Shown here: positions 6,718 through 15,307 of the stretch, one piece after another
Layout: every line of letters starts with the position of its first letter
Position numbering within the stretch: position 1 is the first letter of the stretch
Source: Rickettsiales bacterium
GTDB taxonomy: Bacteria; Pseudomonadota; Alphaproteobacteria; Rickettsiales; UBA998
DNA length: 26,544 bases
Assembly: GCA_019749855.1 (NCBI GenBank)
Contig: JAIEPI010000154.1
Location: 1-26,544, forward strand
Direction of reading: 5' to 3'
Position numbers and translations under genes: made by a program
Notes under the pieces: model-generated
The model's input: only the letters and a program-made list of their open reading frames with translations
What the model was told of the DNA's origin: nothing
Databases searched by the model: none

Positions 6718-7110
6718 ATGAAAATTGAGCCTGTTATATGTTCAGCTCCTAACTTGATCACTCCTCAAGGCTTCACCGTTCGCCTGTGCAAACTGGCCCC
6801 CACAACTGAGGATTCCGAAGTGCTTAAGCTCTGGGCCCCATGCTACGCGATTGAAATGCAAGCAAAATCGCTCAATTCTCATGCATTGGCAGAATACGCC
6901 CAGCAGTTGAATGACGACTACCAAAAAAAAGGTATTGCGATTGTCTTTCAGCCCTCACAAAAAGGGTGGCTGATGTTTGGCGACTGGTCACAATTGGAGG
7001 CGGCTATGGACGAACGGAGTTGCGCCCCCCCATTTGATGGCTTGGTTTTTGCGAAAATGATGGCTATGAAAGACCAGCATGAAAAGCAAACACAAGGAAG
7101 AGCGCGATGA
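6718..7110 (+). CDS. Hypothetical protein coupled to leuB
   Basis: A 130-residue protein I do not recognise. It has no signal peptide and looks like a small mixed alpha/beta fold (GFTVRLCKLAP, YQKKGIAIVFQPSQKGWLMFGDW), with a polar, positively charged C-terminus. A good ribosome binding site precedes the ATG. The stop overlaps the leuB ATG by four bases (ATGA at 7107-7110), so it is translated with leuB. Nothing shows whether it affects leucine synthesis. Confidence 0.7.
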   Translation: MKIEPVICSAPNLITPQGFTVRLCKLAPTTEDSEVLKLWAPCYAIEMQAKSLNSHALAEYAQQLNDDYQKKGIAIVFQPSQKGWLMFGDWSQLEAAMDERSCAPPFDGLVFAKMMAMKDQHEKQTQGRAR

Positions 7111-8231
7111 CAATTAAACAGATTCTTCTGTTGCCTGGCGATGGGATTGGCCCCGAAGTCGTCAATGAAGCCGTGAAGGTACTTGGCTGGTTTTCCACCT
7201 ATAGCCGCGTGCAGTTCAAAACCGATCACGCGCTGATTGGCGGCCATGCCTATGATGAAACCGGCTCACCGCTTCCAGCTGAAACGCTGGCCAAGGCGCA
7301 TAAAGCCGACGCTGTTTTGCTGGGCGCGGTGGGTGGCCCGTCATGGGAAGCACTTGATTACAGCGTGCGTCCAGAGCGTGGCTTACTGGGCATCCGCAAG
7401 GAGCTTGGTTTGTTCGCCAATTTGCGCCCCGCCTTGTGCTTTGATGCGCTGGCGGAATCATCCACCCTGAAACGGGACGTGATCGCTGGATTAGACATTA
7501 TGATTGTGCGTGAACTGACAGGTGACATTTATTTTGGTGAGCCACGCGGCGTCACGATAGAAAACGGCGCACGCGTTGGGCGCAACACCATGATCTATCA
7601 CGATTGGGAAGTGCAACGCATCGGACGTGTTGCTTTTGAGCTGGCAAAAAAACGTAACAAAAAACTCTGCTCAGTAGATAAAGCTAATGTGCTGGAATGC
7701 ACCGAAATGTGGCGTCAGGAGATACAAAAAATCGGTGACACGGAATATAAAGAGATTCAGCTCTCACATATGTATGTCGATAACGCGGCCATGCAGCTGG
7801 TTCGCAATCCCAAGCAATTTGATGTCGTGGTCACTGGTAATATCTTCGGTGACATTCTCTCCGATTGCGCGGCCATGCTCACCGGTTCACTGGGCATGCT
7901 CCCCTCGGCGTCACTCGGTGAAGCCCGCGCCGATGGCTCGCGCCCTGCCCTGTATGAGCCAGTGCATGGCTCAGCGCCGGACATTATGGGGCAAAGCAAG
8001 GCGAATCCCCTCGCCACCATCCTGAGTGTTGCCATGATGCTGCGTTACTCCTTCGATATGGGCCGTGAGGCTGATCTTCTGGAATACGCGGTCGCACAAG
8101 TGCTGGCTGAGGGCATTCGCACTGGCGACATCATGTCAGCTGGCGCGAAACTGGTCTCCACCACCGAAATGGGCGAAGCGGTCATTGCCGCGCTTGATCG
8201 CCATGCCGCTGATTATGGTATTGCGGCGTAG
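7107..8231 (+). CDS. leuB: 3-isopropylmalate dehydrogenase
   Basis: NAD-dependent oxidative decarboxylation of 3-isopropylmalate, the third committed step of leucine synthesis. The 374-residue product is full length. It shows LLLPGDGIGPEVV at the N-terminus, LLGAVGGPSW, the substrate-binding Arg region RPERGLLGIRKELGLFANLRP, DIMIVRELTGDIYFGEPRG, SVDKANVLE and the Mg/NAD signature VVTGNIFGDILSDCAAMLTGSLGMLPSASLG. A further nucleotide-binding segment is EPVHGSAPDI. An AGGAAG sequence lies about 10 bases before the ATG, inside the preceding gene. It is separated from leuD by the minus-strand OPR/RAP-like gene, so leuB has its own transcript. Confidence 0.97.
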   Translation: MTIKQILLLPGDGIGPEVVNEAVKVLGWFSTYSRVQFKTDHALIGGHAYDETGSPLPAETLAKAHKADAVLLGAVGGPSWEALDYSVRPERGLLGIRKELGLFANLRPALCFDALAESSTLKRDVIAGLDIMIVRELTGDIYFGEPRGVTIENGARVGRNTMIYHDWEVQRIGRVAFELAKKRNKKLCSVDKANVLECTEMWRQEIQKIGDTEYKEIQLSHMYVDNAAMQLVRNPKQFDVVVTGNIFGDILSDCAAMLTGSLGMLPSASLGEARADGSRPALYEPVHGSAPDIMGQSKANPLATILSVAMMLRYSFDMGREADLLEYAVAQVLAEGIRTGDIMSAGAKLVSTTEMGEAVIAALDRHAADYGIAA

Positions 8232-8251
8232 GGCAGACGCTCTTATTGTTA

Positions 8252-8319
8252 TGCCACTCCAGCGAAGGCTGGAATCAAGATCAACCTTCCGCTAGATTCC
8301 AGCCTTCGCTGGAATGACA
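8252..8319. repeat. REP-like inverted repeat pair
   Basis: Two 25-base arms, 8252-8276 and 8295-8319, match as inverted copies at 23 of 25 positions. Each arm contains its own short palindrome (TCCAGCGAAGGCTGGA). The same unit recurs at 22672-22737. The pair lies between leuB and the next gene, and the right arm runs into that gene's ribosome binding site (AGGA at 8319-8322). Confidence 0.85.
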
Positions 8320-8326
8320 GGATTAT

Positions 8327-8806
8327 ATGAAACGCGCCACCCTACTCGCCACCCTCCTTGCCACCTTCCTCGCCGCCCCCGCATTTGCACAGGGCATCAA
8401 CTTCAATGTCCCGGGGATCACAGCAGAGCAATCGCAGGCATTGCAGCAACTCATGGGGCCGGTGGTGCAAGCATCGACGCAGTTTCAGGCCTGCGTCAAT
8501 GACAAGCTGGGGCAGGACGGCATGAAACGTATCGGTGCTGAAGCCAAGATCATGAATCGTGAGATTGTGGCCCATTGCAAAGCGGGAAAGCCAGCGGAAG
8601 CTCGCCGCGTTGCCGAGCTTTACAGCGGCACCATCGAGGGTGAGGCGGCATGGGGTTGTGCCCGTAAGTTAAAGCATTATCTGGCGGAACCACAGGTGAA
8701 ACAAATGCTGGGCAAATATAGTGGCATGGTGAGTGAGTTGGCTGAAGGCCGGCTGCCACAGAATATCTGCACGGGTATCGTTACGCCACAGGGCACCGCT
8801 CCCTGA
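8327..8806 (+). CDS. Secreted (periplasmic) protein of unknown function
   Basis: A 159-residue product with a clear Sec signal peptide (MKRATLLATLLATFLAAPAFA, likely cut after Ala-Phe-Ala). The mature part has four cysteines (FQACVND, VAHCKAGK, AWGCARK, QNICTGI), consistent with two disulfides in the periplasm. It looks helical, with Gln/Ala/Lys-rich segments. I do not recognise the family. The ATG at 8327 is only four bases after an AGGA site formed at the edge of the REP-like repeat. It lies between leuB and asd and may share the leuB transcript. Confidence 0.75.
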   Translation: MKRATLLATLLATFLAAPAFAQGINFNVPGITAEQSQALQQLMGPVVQASTQFQACVNDKLGQDGMKRIGAEAKIMNREIVAHCKAGKPAEARRVAELYSGTIEGEAAWGCARKLKHYLAEPQVKQMLGKYSGMVSELAEGRLPQNICTGIVTPQGTAP

Positions 8807-8834
8807 TTCTTTGTGCAAATTAGCGCTTTGCCTG

Positions 8835-8863
8835 TTGCGTGCATCCCATTGGGTCGCTAAAAT
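8835..8863 (+). promoter_or_regulatory. Candidate sigma70-type promoter for asd
   Basis: TTGCGT (8835-8840) and TAAAAT (8858-8863) are 17 bases apart and end 30 bases before the asd ATG. The -10 matches 5 of 6 consensus bases, the -35 only 3 of 6. An AGGG ribosome binding site is at 8884-8887. Confidence 0.45.
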
Positions 8864-8893
8864 GCACCCCCATACATAATCACAGGGTTATCC

Positions 8894-9931
8894 ATGTCCT
8901 ACAAAGTTGCCGTTGTCGGCGCGACCGGAAATGTCGGCCGCGAAATTTTGCAAATTCTCAGTGATCGGAATTTTCCGGTCTCCGAGGTGGTGGCGCTCGC
9001 CTCCAAGGATTCTCTGGGCAAGGAAGTAAGCTTCGGCGAGCATAAAATTTTGCGCGTGCAAGCACTGGACGATTACGACTTTACGGGCACCGATATTGCA
9101 CTGTTTTCTCCGGGCGCTAAAGTTTCAGCCATTCATGCGCCGCGAGCTGCGGCGGCGGGCTGCGTGGTGATTGATAACACCTCTCATTTCCGCATGGATC
9201 ATGACATTCCGCTGGTGGTGCCGGAAGTGAATCCGGAAGCGCTGAGGGATTTTGGCAAACGCAACATTATCGCCAATCCTAACTGCTCCACCATTCAAAT
9301 GGTGGTGGCGCTGAAGCCGCTGCATGATCAGGGCAAAATTAAACGGGTGGTGGTGTCCACCTATCAGTCTGTCTCTGGGGCAGGCAAAGAGGGGATGGAT
9401 GAACTCTATAACCAGACCAAACAGCTCTATATTGGTGAACATAAAGAGCCAAATAAATTTCAGAAGCGCATTGCATTCAACCTGATTCCGCAAATTGATG
9501 TGTTCATGGACGATGGCTCGACCAAAGAAGAATGGAAAATGGTCAATGAGACCAAAAAGATTCTGGGAGCGGAGATTCAGGTCGTCGCCACCTGCGTGCG
9601 TGTGCCGGTGTTTGTTGGCCACTCAGAATCCATCAATGTCGAGTTTGAGCGCGAAATTGAAGTGGAGGATGCACTGGATGTGCTCGCCGATGCGCCGGGC
9701 ATCGTCATCCTTGATCGCCCTGAGGAAGAACTCTATGCCACGCCAGCCGAATGTGCTGGCGAAGATGGTGTGTTTATCTCGCGTCTGCGCAAAGACGTCA
9801 CCGTGAAGCATGGTCTGAGTTTCTGGTGTGTGTCGGATAATCTGCGCAAAGGTGCCGCGCTGAATGCGGTGCAAATCGCGGAAGCACTGATTAGTGATTA
9901 TGGCCTGAAAGCTAAGGCCAAAGCGGCCTAG
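8894..9931 (+). CDS. asd: Aspartate-semialdehyde dehydrogenase
   Basis: Converts aspartyl phosphate to aspartate semialdehyde for lysine/diaminopimelate, threonine and methionine synthesis. The 345-residue product has the NADP-binding start VAVVGATGNVGREIL, LFSPGAKVS and VIDNTSHFRMD, the active-site Cys131 in NPNCSTIQ, QSVSGAGKEGMDEL, and the RVPVFVGHSESIN segment with the catalytic His. The C-terminal WCVSDNLRKGAALNAVQIAE is typical. No residues appear to be missing. It is convergent with the ceramidase-like gene that ends 9 bases downstream. Confidence 0.97.
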   Translation: MSYKVAVVGATGNVGREILQILSDRNFPVSEVVALASKDSLGKEVSFGEHKILRVQALDDYDFTGTDIALFSPGAKVSAIHAPRAAAAGCVVIDNTSHFRMDHDIPLVVPEVNPEALRDFGKRNIIANPNCSTIQMVVALKPLHDQGKIKRVVVSTYQSVSGAGKEGMDELYNQTKQLYIGEHKEPNKFQKRIAFNLIPQIDVFMDDGSTKEEWKMVNETKKILGAEIQVVATCVRVPVFVGHSESINVEFEREIEVEDALDVLADAPGIVILDRPEEELYATPAECAGEDGVFISRLRKDVTVKHGLSFWCVSDNLRKGAALNAVQIAEALISDYGLKAKAKAA

Positions 9932-9940
9932 GCTTCAGTT

Positions 9941-10624
9941 TTAGTGCTCACCATTCACGTGAGCACGCACAATCAGCAGGCGCAAGAGCAAGTATAGCAC
10001 CACCGCATTGAGCAGATGCCACAGGAAATGCGTGCCGTAAGGTACGTAAGCGCAGACGCTATGATCGATGGTGCGGAAGGTGATGGATAGGCTGAACAAC
10101 GCGATGGCCGTCCATAACAATGATGCTTCCGGCAATGCGTGACGCTTTGCCCAGAGGCCCAGCATGAGTAATGTCAGGAAGGCTGGCGCATACATGACGC
10201 TGCCATTCAGCAGATCGGGTGGCAGGATACTTTGCGCCGCATAGGTAACGAGGAAAAACCCAAGCCATAAAATGCCAATCCACTCCCAGCCCATCCGCAT
10301 CACACGACGCAAGAAGCACAGCAAATAGAGATTGATGAACAGTGTGATCGGTATGACGTCTGCCAGCATGGTCTCCTTCGTGGCGTAGAGATGCCACAAG
10401 CCGCTGCCCACACCGATTGCCGCCAGAATCACAATCAGCAGTATCATGTCTAAGGTACGCCAGCACAGATGGCGCTCCATGTGCCAGTAATCACGACCGG
10501 CGCGCCAGGCCGCAAAAATGAAGGCAAGATTGGTGATTGCATTCAGCGGCTCTGCCCATAAGGCTGCGTCCCCCGCACGCTCACAATATTCATCCAGAAA
10601 GGTGAAGGTTGCGATGCTGCTCAT
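9941..10624 (-). CDS. Ceramidase-like integral membrane protein (copy 1)
   Basis: A 227-residue protein with about seven membrane helices and the alkaline-ceramidase (CREST superfamily) pattern. It starts with YCERAGDAALWAEPLNAITNLAFI, then GSGLWHLYAT with the Ser and His expected at the metal/active site, LADVIPI with the conserved Asp, and THFLWHLLNA with the two zinc-binding His (HxxxH). Family members hydrolyse amide bonds in ceramides or related lipids, so a role in sphingolipid-like lipid turnover in the inner membrane is the best inference. The start overlaps the stop of the neighbouring paralogue by four bases, so the two are co-translated. Confidence 0.78.
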   Translation of the reverse strand: MSSIATFTFLDEYCERAGDAALWAEPLNAITNLAFIFAAWRAGRDYWHMERHLCWRTLDMILLIVILAAIGVGSGLWHLYATKETMLADVIPITLFINLYLLCFLRRVMRMGWEWIGILWLGFFLVTYAAQSILPPDLLNGSVMYAPAFLTLLMLGLWAKRHALPEASLLWTAIALFSLSITFRTIDHSVCAYVPYGTHFLWHLLNAVVLYLLLRLLIVRAHVNGEH

Positions 10625-11370
10625 ATGCCCGCCCCCATTTCCTTTGTGCGCTCAGCGATTCGTGCCAGTTTTGCTGCGCGTTGGCGTTCCTTACGGATTT
10701 TACGCTTGCTGCTGCGCGTGACGCTGCGAATCAATTGCTTCATCAGTATATAGATCAGGATGGCATTAAGGGTATGCCACATGAAATGCGTCCCAAACGG
10801 CACATCGCCGCACGTCACCTGATCAACGCTACGAAAGAAAAGTGACATCACGCCAATGAGTGCCGCCACCAGAAAATCACGTGCGGCGGCGCGGCGCTTC
10901 ATGTTGAGATAAAACGCAATCACAATCAGCGCACACATGGTCGAGAGGTAGCCAATAGAATTATTAAACGCATCAGGGAACTGGGTGACCACTATGTGCG
11001 TAAAACCGGCATAGGCGGTAAAGCAGATCACCGCCTGAAAGGCGCCGGCCTGTGCAATTCGCACCAGCGCACTGGTGAAATAAAGCAGAATAAACGTAAC
11101 GATAAACAGCGTATCAATTTTCTCATTCTGATGGCTTGGCATCGTATGAAAAACGAAGCTTGCAATACCAATACATGGCACAAGAATGAGCAACGCCTTG
11201 ATGTCCCATAAGCGGCGATGCTTCAGGATTTGCAGCCCTTCAAAATAAACGAGCAGGCGAATGGTGATATAGAGAAACGCGAAACTGCTGAGTGCGTTGA
11301 GTGGTTCAGCCCAGAAATCAGGGCCTTGACGTTCACACAGACCATAGATGGCATAATCGATCCGAGGCAT
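10621..11370 (-). CDS. Ceramidase-like integral membrane protein (copy 2)
   Basis: A 249-residue paralogue of the adjacent gene with the same layout: LCERQGPDFWAEPLNALSSFAFL, ASFVFHTMPS (Ser and His present), EKIDTLFI (Asp present), FRSVDQVTCGDVPFGTHFMWHTLNA (both HxxxH histidines). It differs by a longer, strongly basic C-terminal tail from about residue 215 (RSVTRSSKRKIRKERQRAAK), which would be cytosolic and may bind lipid headgroups or nucleic acid. It is the upstream gene of the pair. The family's metal site looks intact in both copies. Confidence 0.75.
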   Translation of the reverse strand: MPRIDYAIYGLCERQGPDFWAEPLNALSSFAFLYITIRLLVYFEGLQILKHRRLWDIKALLILVPCIGIASFVFHTMPSHQNEKIDTLFIVTFILLYFTSALVRIAQAGAFQAVICFTAYAGFTHIVVTQFPDAFNNSIGYLSTMCALIVIAFYLNMKRRAAARDFLVAALIGVMSLFFRSVDQVTCGDVPFGTHFMWHTLNAILIYILMKQLIRSVTRSSKRKIRKERQRAAKLARIAERTKEMGAGI

Positions 11371-11463
11371 AAGTTTAGAATAACACAGAGTGTTTAACTA
11401 AAACTAAAGATTTCATGCTGCAACGCGACGCAATGATGCAACGCACCATGATCTCATTAAACT

Positions 11464-11481
11464 CGTGACCGATGTGTCACG
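11464..11481 (-). terminator. Weak hairpin after the 1251-residue gene
   Basis: CGTGAC (11464-11469) pairs with GTCACG (11476-11481), eight bases past the minus-strand stop codon at 11489. Only a short T run (GTTTAATG) follows, so termination may be weak or factor-aided. The rest of the 118-base gap 11371-11488 shows nothing else clear. Confidence 0.35.
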
Positions 11482-11488
11482 CGATGGC

Positions 11489-14400
11489 TCAACGCCCTCT
11501 GGGATTACGTAATTGCTCACTGTAATGCGCTGCCAATTCATCAGCTGTCCCGATACGGGGGGCTTTTTGATTCAGTGGCAGGAAGCGGCTCTCACGTGAA
11601 AAATCTCTATTGTTTTGCTGCAGGGCACTGGCCAGTAATTCACCCAGTTCCGCTGAGGGATAAATCTTAACAATCATCTCACCCATACTGGCATTGTATG
11701 AATCCAGTTTGTGGCCATCCACGGTATAAATACCCGTGGGTTTCTGCTCCACCTGACGATACAGCTCATCCGGTGTTTTAATACTTTCCTCTGCCGCTTT
11801 GAAAGCGGCAGCATCACCTGCTAACTCTAGAATTTTCTCCCTATTTTCGTCTTGCTCTGCGATTAAGATATCAATTTTTCTACGAATTTCTTCTCTTGCA
11901 TCTGGCCATTCTTCTTGAATGCTTAACGATGGAAATTCCGTCAAAAATTCTGGATGTTTATTTATGGCTTCCATAACTCTTCTATAATTTGATTCTCTGT
12001 TATCTGCATATATATCAAAATCTTTTAAACGTGTGATTATCTCACGATACTGAGTGATCGCTTCCTTTAACTCGTTCCTTCTGATGAGGATATCTCGGCA
12101 AGCCTGCTGCTCCTCGGTGAGGATTGTCTTTTTGCTAATCAATTCATTCGTGAAGACGCGGGGGCCGGTGAATCCATCCGGCAACGCTTCTAAAATACCT
12201 TGGACTTTCGCAAAGCTATTTTTGTTAGATATTTTAATGAGCAATACGGATGGCGTGCCAATCCTATCCTCCGCGGCTACATCTCTGAATACAAGTTCAT
12301 CATCCTTCTCCGCTCCATCTCTGACTACACGTTTAGTCAATTTTTCACGTTCAGCCAATTTTTCCTTCGCTTCATCAGAAAAGGGAGGCGGATCATTGGG
12401 CTTTTCATATCCGAATAAGGTGTTCATCGCATTAAACTTAATCAGCTTAGAACGTAAACGTTGTTCCAGAGGCAACTCATTGCTTCTGGCCTTGGATGCA
12501 TCCTCTTCTATGGGTCGGTAACGCTCACGTAAAATATCTGGCACGTCTTTGAAAGACAGCGTTGATTCATTTAATAGTGGAGTGTTTGGACGCTGGCGCA
12601 TAAGCAGCGCTTCCATCTCGGAATTAGGGTATAGACATAAGAGCGGATTACCGTTTGGCCCCACCCCCGGATAAAGCACTGGCGCACGCATCATCATCGC
12701 ACGCACCGCTGGGTCAGACAGCGCCTCATGGGTAAATGGGGTGGGATTGGCAATAAACCACTGCGAGACGGCCGGATGATCTTGAAAACATTTGGCCACC
12801 CATTCAGCTTCAGTAGTCACTCCGGAATCGATTGTATCAATCAACTCTGCCAGCGTACGACTCGCGGTTTCAAGACTTCGAACATTCTGTGTTAATGTAA
12901 GAAGATGATCCGGCAGGGCCGGTATCCCTCTCGTCTCATTGTGCGATAATGTTTTTAAAATCGCATTGATATTATCCATATGTTTTGAGACATCCCTAAG
13001 ACCTGCACCCGCCACATAGGATTGCAAACGGCCTACGGCGTGCAATCCAGCGAATTCTTCGGGTTTAATTTGCTCAACCCACACCCTTGTCACCTCACGG
13101 CCAGCCATATGGGTTACCAACGCGGCCACCGGATCGTGATGCTCCTTGATTAAAGCCTCATCTAAATCAGCAAAACGATGCTTCGCTTTATTAAGTAGAG
13201 CGTCATTGGCATTGGCGCTGAATCGTTGAATATGCTCTGAAGATTTAGCCAATTTGGCAAAAAACGCTTCGGCACTCTCGCCACTTTTCAGGACAAAGAC
13301 GCGTGCGTCCTGTCCCTTTGCCGCATCTTTTTGGACAGAGTGTAACAATCCTAACGCTTGAAGCGATTTCTGTAGGCGCTCGAGCGTTTCCTCAGGCGCG
13401 CGCACCGCTATCACCGGATGCTTCAAAAATGTTTGAGTAAAACTCTTTTGGATAAGTATTTTTTCTTCGCGGGTTTTACCACTCAGGCTTTCGTTTAGTC
13501 TTTTTTTATCCTCAGGGTCGCGCAGGCTGATGGGTGAACCGATAAGCAGAAGATTGGTTTTATCATCCGGCGACGAAGCCACCAGCCCAGTCATTTCCTT
13601 TTCTAGCGCCTCAAGATCAAAACCGCGGTCAATCGCCTCCTCGATTTTAGCTAACGCCTTTTCTGCCTGAGGATCCTTTTTTTCATTTTTCTTTCGGTGG
13701 CCTTTGTAGGCTTGCGCCACTGCATCTGGGGAAACTTCACGCACGCCAAAGTTCTGACGAGCCGCATCGTCCAATACCTGCCGCCTGATAGACGGCAAAC
13801 CTCCATTAATCAGCTTGTCACCTTCAATGCTAAGCTGTGAACGCACATCTCCCCATAACGCATCAGGGACAAGAAGTCTCTCCACTATGGGTGTTTCATT
13901 TGGCTGTGTTATGCGCTCAGGCAGCACCTCATCACCGAGCGGCCTTAACGCTGGTTTGCCAGGCTGATAGGTAAAATAAAGATAATGGGCCGTTTGCCCT
14001 TTGTCACTCGCGCTTCCGGCGAGTAAGCGAATCGCCTTACGTATGTTCTGCTGGCGCTCAATCACCTTGTCATGAATCTTGAACGGTTGAACCGTCTCAT
14101 CGTGACGAAGTGGCGTGCTATCATGATGATTTCGAATCAGAGTTTGCAGCGTGGACAGATCCTCTGGGGCGATGAGTAACCCCTGATCTAGTATCCTGAT
14201 GGAGGGGAAAATTTGCTGATAATAGCCATTACCTTTCAACCGCTCACGAATGTCAGAGGCCTTAATGCCTGTGGGAAGTGCCTGCCTGTCAATGGTAATG
14301 AAAGGACTAATGTTACCATCCGCCAGTCTTTTGCGAGTAAAAATGAGGGCCTTGCTCAGTAACGGGCCATCATCTGAGAGCGTTCTGGCAGGGGTAAGCG

Positions 14401-15244
14401 GCGGATTGGTTACTTTAGAAGGCGGCGTTGAATCCCTGTGCGCAGTTTCCTCTGCCGCCTGCATCTTGGCAGGTGCCGTCTTTTTTATCGCCAGCGCCGC
14501 ATTCAGATGAGTCGTCCAGCTTTCAGCAGATTTAAATGGCTGACGCGCATATCTTGCATTAACTGCGTTTGGCATTTTTTCACGCAGATCCAATATCGTG
14601 TTATAGGCAGAGCGATTCAGCATTTGGTACAGGGAAGAGCTGACTTCAATACTGACGTAACTGGTGCCGTCATTAAGCTTCCCCAAGCCATAATCAACGG
14701 AGGCAAGTGTGCTGCGCGTGAGGCCATTATCTTCTAGCGAAGCAATGAGATCGTCCAGTTTTCCCTGAGGATTGTGCAATACCAGTAACATACGTTCGGG
14801 ATTGGATAATGGCGCGGCATAGACCCTGATCGTCTTCGGCGTGAGTGAAAAATTCAGGAAGCTCTTGCCAGTAAACCCACGAACATGCGTGATCTCGTCC
14901 ACATGATTGGGCAGTTGCTTCGCAACTTCATCTTGTAGCCGCAACTTGTACACAGGCGTCTCACCACTCAGATTGGGTAGGCTGGTGATGGTCAATAATT
15001 TTTTGTGATCCACCAATGCTTTGGCCACCGCGGCATTGCTTGTATAGACATAACCACGGAGTTTTGTTTCTAATGGAATAGGTTTATTCTCAAGATAGCC
15101 CCAGCTTTCCCGCCCATCCAGAAGAGACTCCAGCGCAATAAAAGCCTCGCTATCATTCGCAACAATTGCCCTCAAGGCGCTGAGTGCATCAGGTAGAGGT
15201 AACTGTGGCGCGGAATTCGCAGGCTTTTTTACTTTTTTACCCAT
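11489..15244 (-). CDS. Large orphan protein, 1251 residues, function unknown
   Basis: The largest gene in the window, uninterrupted, and I recognise no domain in it. There is no signal peptide, no membrane segment and no Walker motif. It starts basic (MGKKVKKPANSAPQLPLPDALSALRAI). A Pro/Thr/Ser-rich linker lies near residues 255-295. Charged helical, coiled-coil-like regions occur around 520-570 and in the last quarter (TEEQQACRDILIRRNELKEA, WPDAREEIRRKIDILIAEQDENREKI). Several beta-rich pieces look alike (RMLLVLHNPQGKLDDLIASL, ARVFVLKSGESAEAFFAKL, SVLLIKISNKNSFAKVQGIL), hinting at a repeated fold. The DNA for the last quarter is more AT-rich than the rest. Size, lack of relatives and cytosolic nature allow a secreted effector or a structural protein, but neither is shown. 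Confidence 0.8.
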   Translation of the reverse strand: MGKKVKKPANSAPQLPLPDALSALRAIVANDSEAFIALESLLDGRESWGYLENKPIPLETKLRGYVYTSNAAVAKALVDHKKLLTITSLPNLSGETPVYKLRLQDEVAKQLPNHVDEITHVRGFTGKSFLNFSLTPKTIRVYAAPLSNPERMLLVLHNPQGKLDDLIASLEDNGLTRSTLASVDYGLGKLNDGTSYVSIEVSSSLYQMLNRSAYNTILDLREKMPNAVNARYARQPFKSAESWTTHLNAALAIKKTAPAKMQAAEETAHRDSTPPSKVTNPPLTPARTLSDDGPLLSKALIFTRKRLADGNISPFITIDRQALPTGIKASDIRERLKGNGYYQQIFPSIRILDQGLLIAPEDLSTLQTLIRNHHDSTPLRHDETVQPFKIHDKVIERQQNIRKAIRLLAGSASDKGQTAHYLYFTYQPGKPALRPLGDEVLPERITQPNETPIVERLLVPDALWGDVRSQLSIEGDKLINGGLPSIRRQVLDDAARQNFGVREVSPDAVAQAYKGHRKKNEKKDPQAEKALAKIEEAIDRGFDLEALEKEMTGLVASSPDDKTNLLLIGSPISLRDPEDKKRLNESLSGKTREEKILIQKSFTQTFLKHPVIAVRAPEETLERLQKSLQALGLLHSVQKDAAKGQDARVFVLKSGESAEAFFAKLAKSSEHIQRFSANANDALLNKAKHRFADLDEALIKEHHDPVAALVTHMAGREVTRVWVEQIKPEEFAGLHAVGRLQSYVAGAGLRDVSKHMDNINAILKTLSHNETRGIPALPDHLLTLTQNVRSLETASRTLAELIDTIDSGVTTEAEWVAKCFQDHPAVSQWFIANPTPFTHEALSDPAVRAMMMRAPVLYPGVGPNGNPLLCLYPNSEMEALLMRQRPNTPLLNESTLSFKDVPDILRERYRPIEEDASKARSNELPLEQRLRSKLIKFNAMNTLFGYEKPNDPPPFSDEAKEKLAEREKLTKRVVRDGAEKDDELVFRDVAAEDRIGTPSVLLIKISNKNSFAKVQGILEALPDGFTGPRVFTNELISKKTILTEEQQACRDILIRRNELKEAITQYREIITRLKDFDIYADNRESNYRRVMEAINKHPEFLTEFPSLSIQEEWPDAREEIRRKIDILIAEQDENREKILELAGDAAAFKAAEESIKTPDELYRQVEQKPTGIYTVDGHKLDSYNASMGEMIVKIYPSAELGELLASALQQNNRDFSRESRFLPLNQKAPRIGTADELAAHYSEQLRNPRGR

Positions 15245-15250
15245 CGGGTA

Positions 15251-15265
15251 CCCCTTTTTTAGGGG
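15251..15265 (-). promoter_or_regulatory. Small hairpin over the ribosome binding site of the 1251-residue gene
   Basis: CCCCT and AGGGG flank a five-base loop. On the minus strand the AGGGG arm is the likely Shine-Dalgarno sequence six bases before the ATG, so the hairpin could limit translation. The pattern may be chance. Confidence 0.35.
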
Positions 15266-15307
15266 CGGATCATAGTGAATAATCGCTGAAAGAGTGTGAA
15301 GCTTTCT

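Noticed and set aside
9944..9966. A perfect 8-bp hairpin (GTGCTCAC with GTGAGCAC) at the end of the ceramidase-like gene
   Set aside because: It lies mostly inside coding sequence and lacks a convincing T run on either strand, so I did not call it a terminator.
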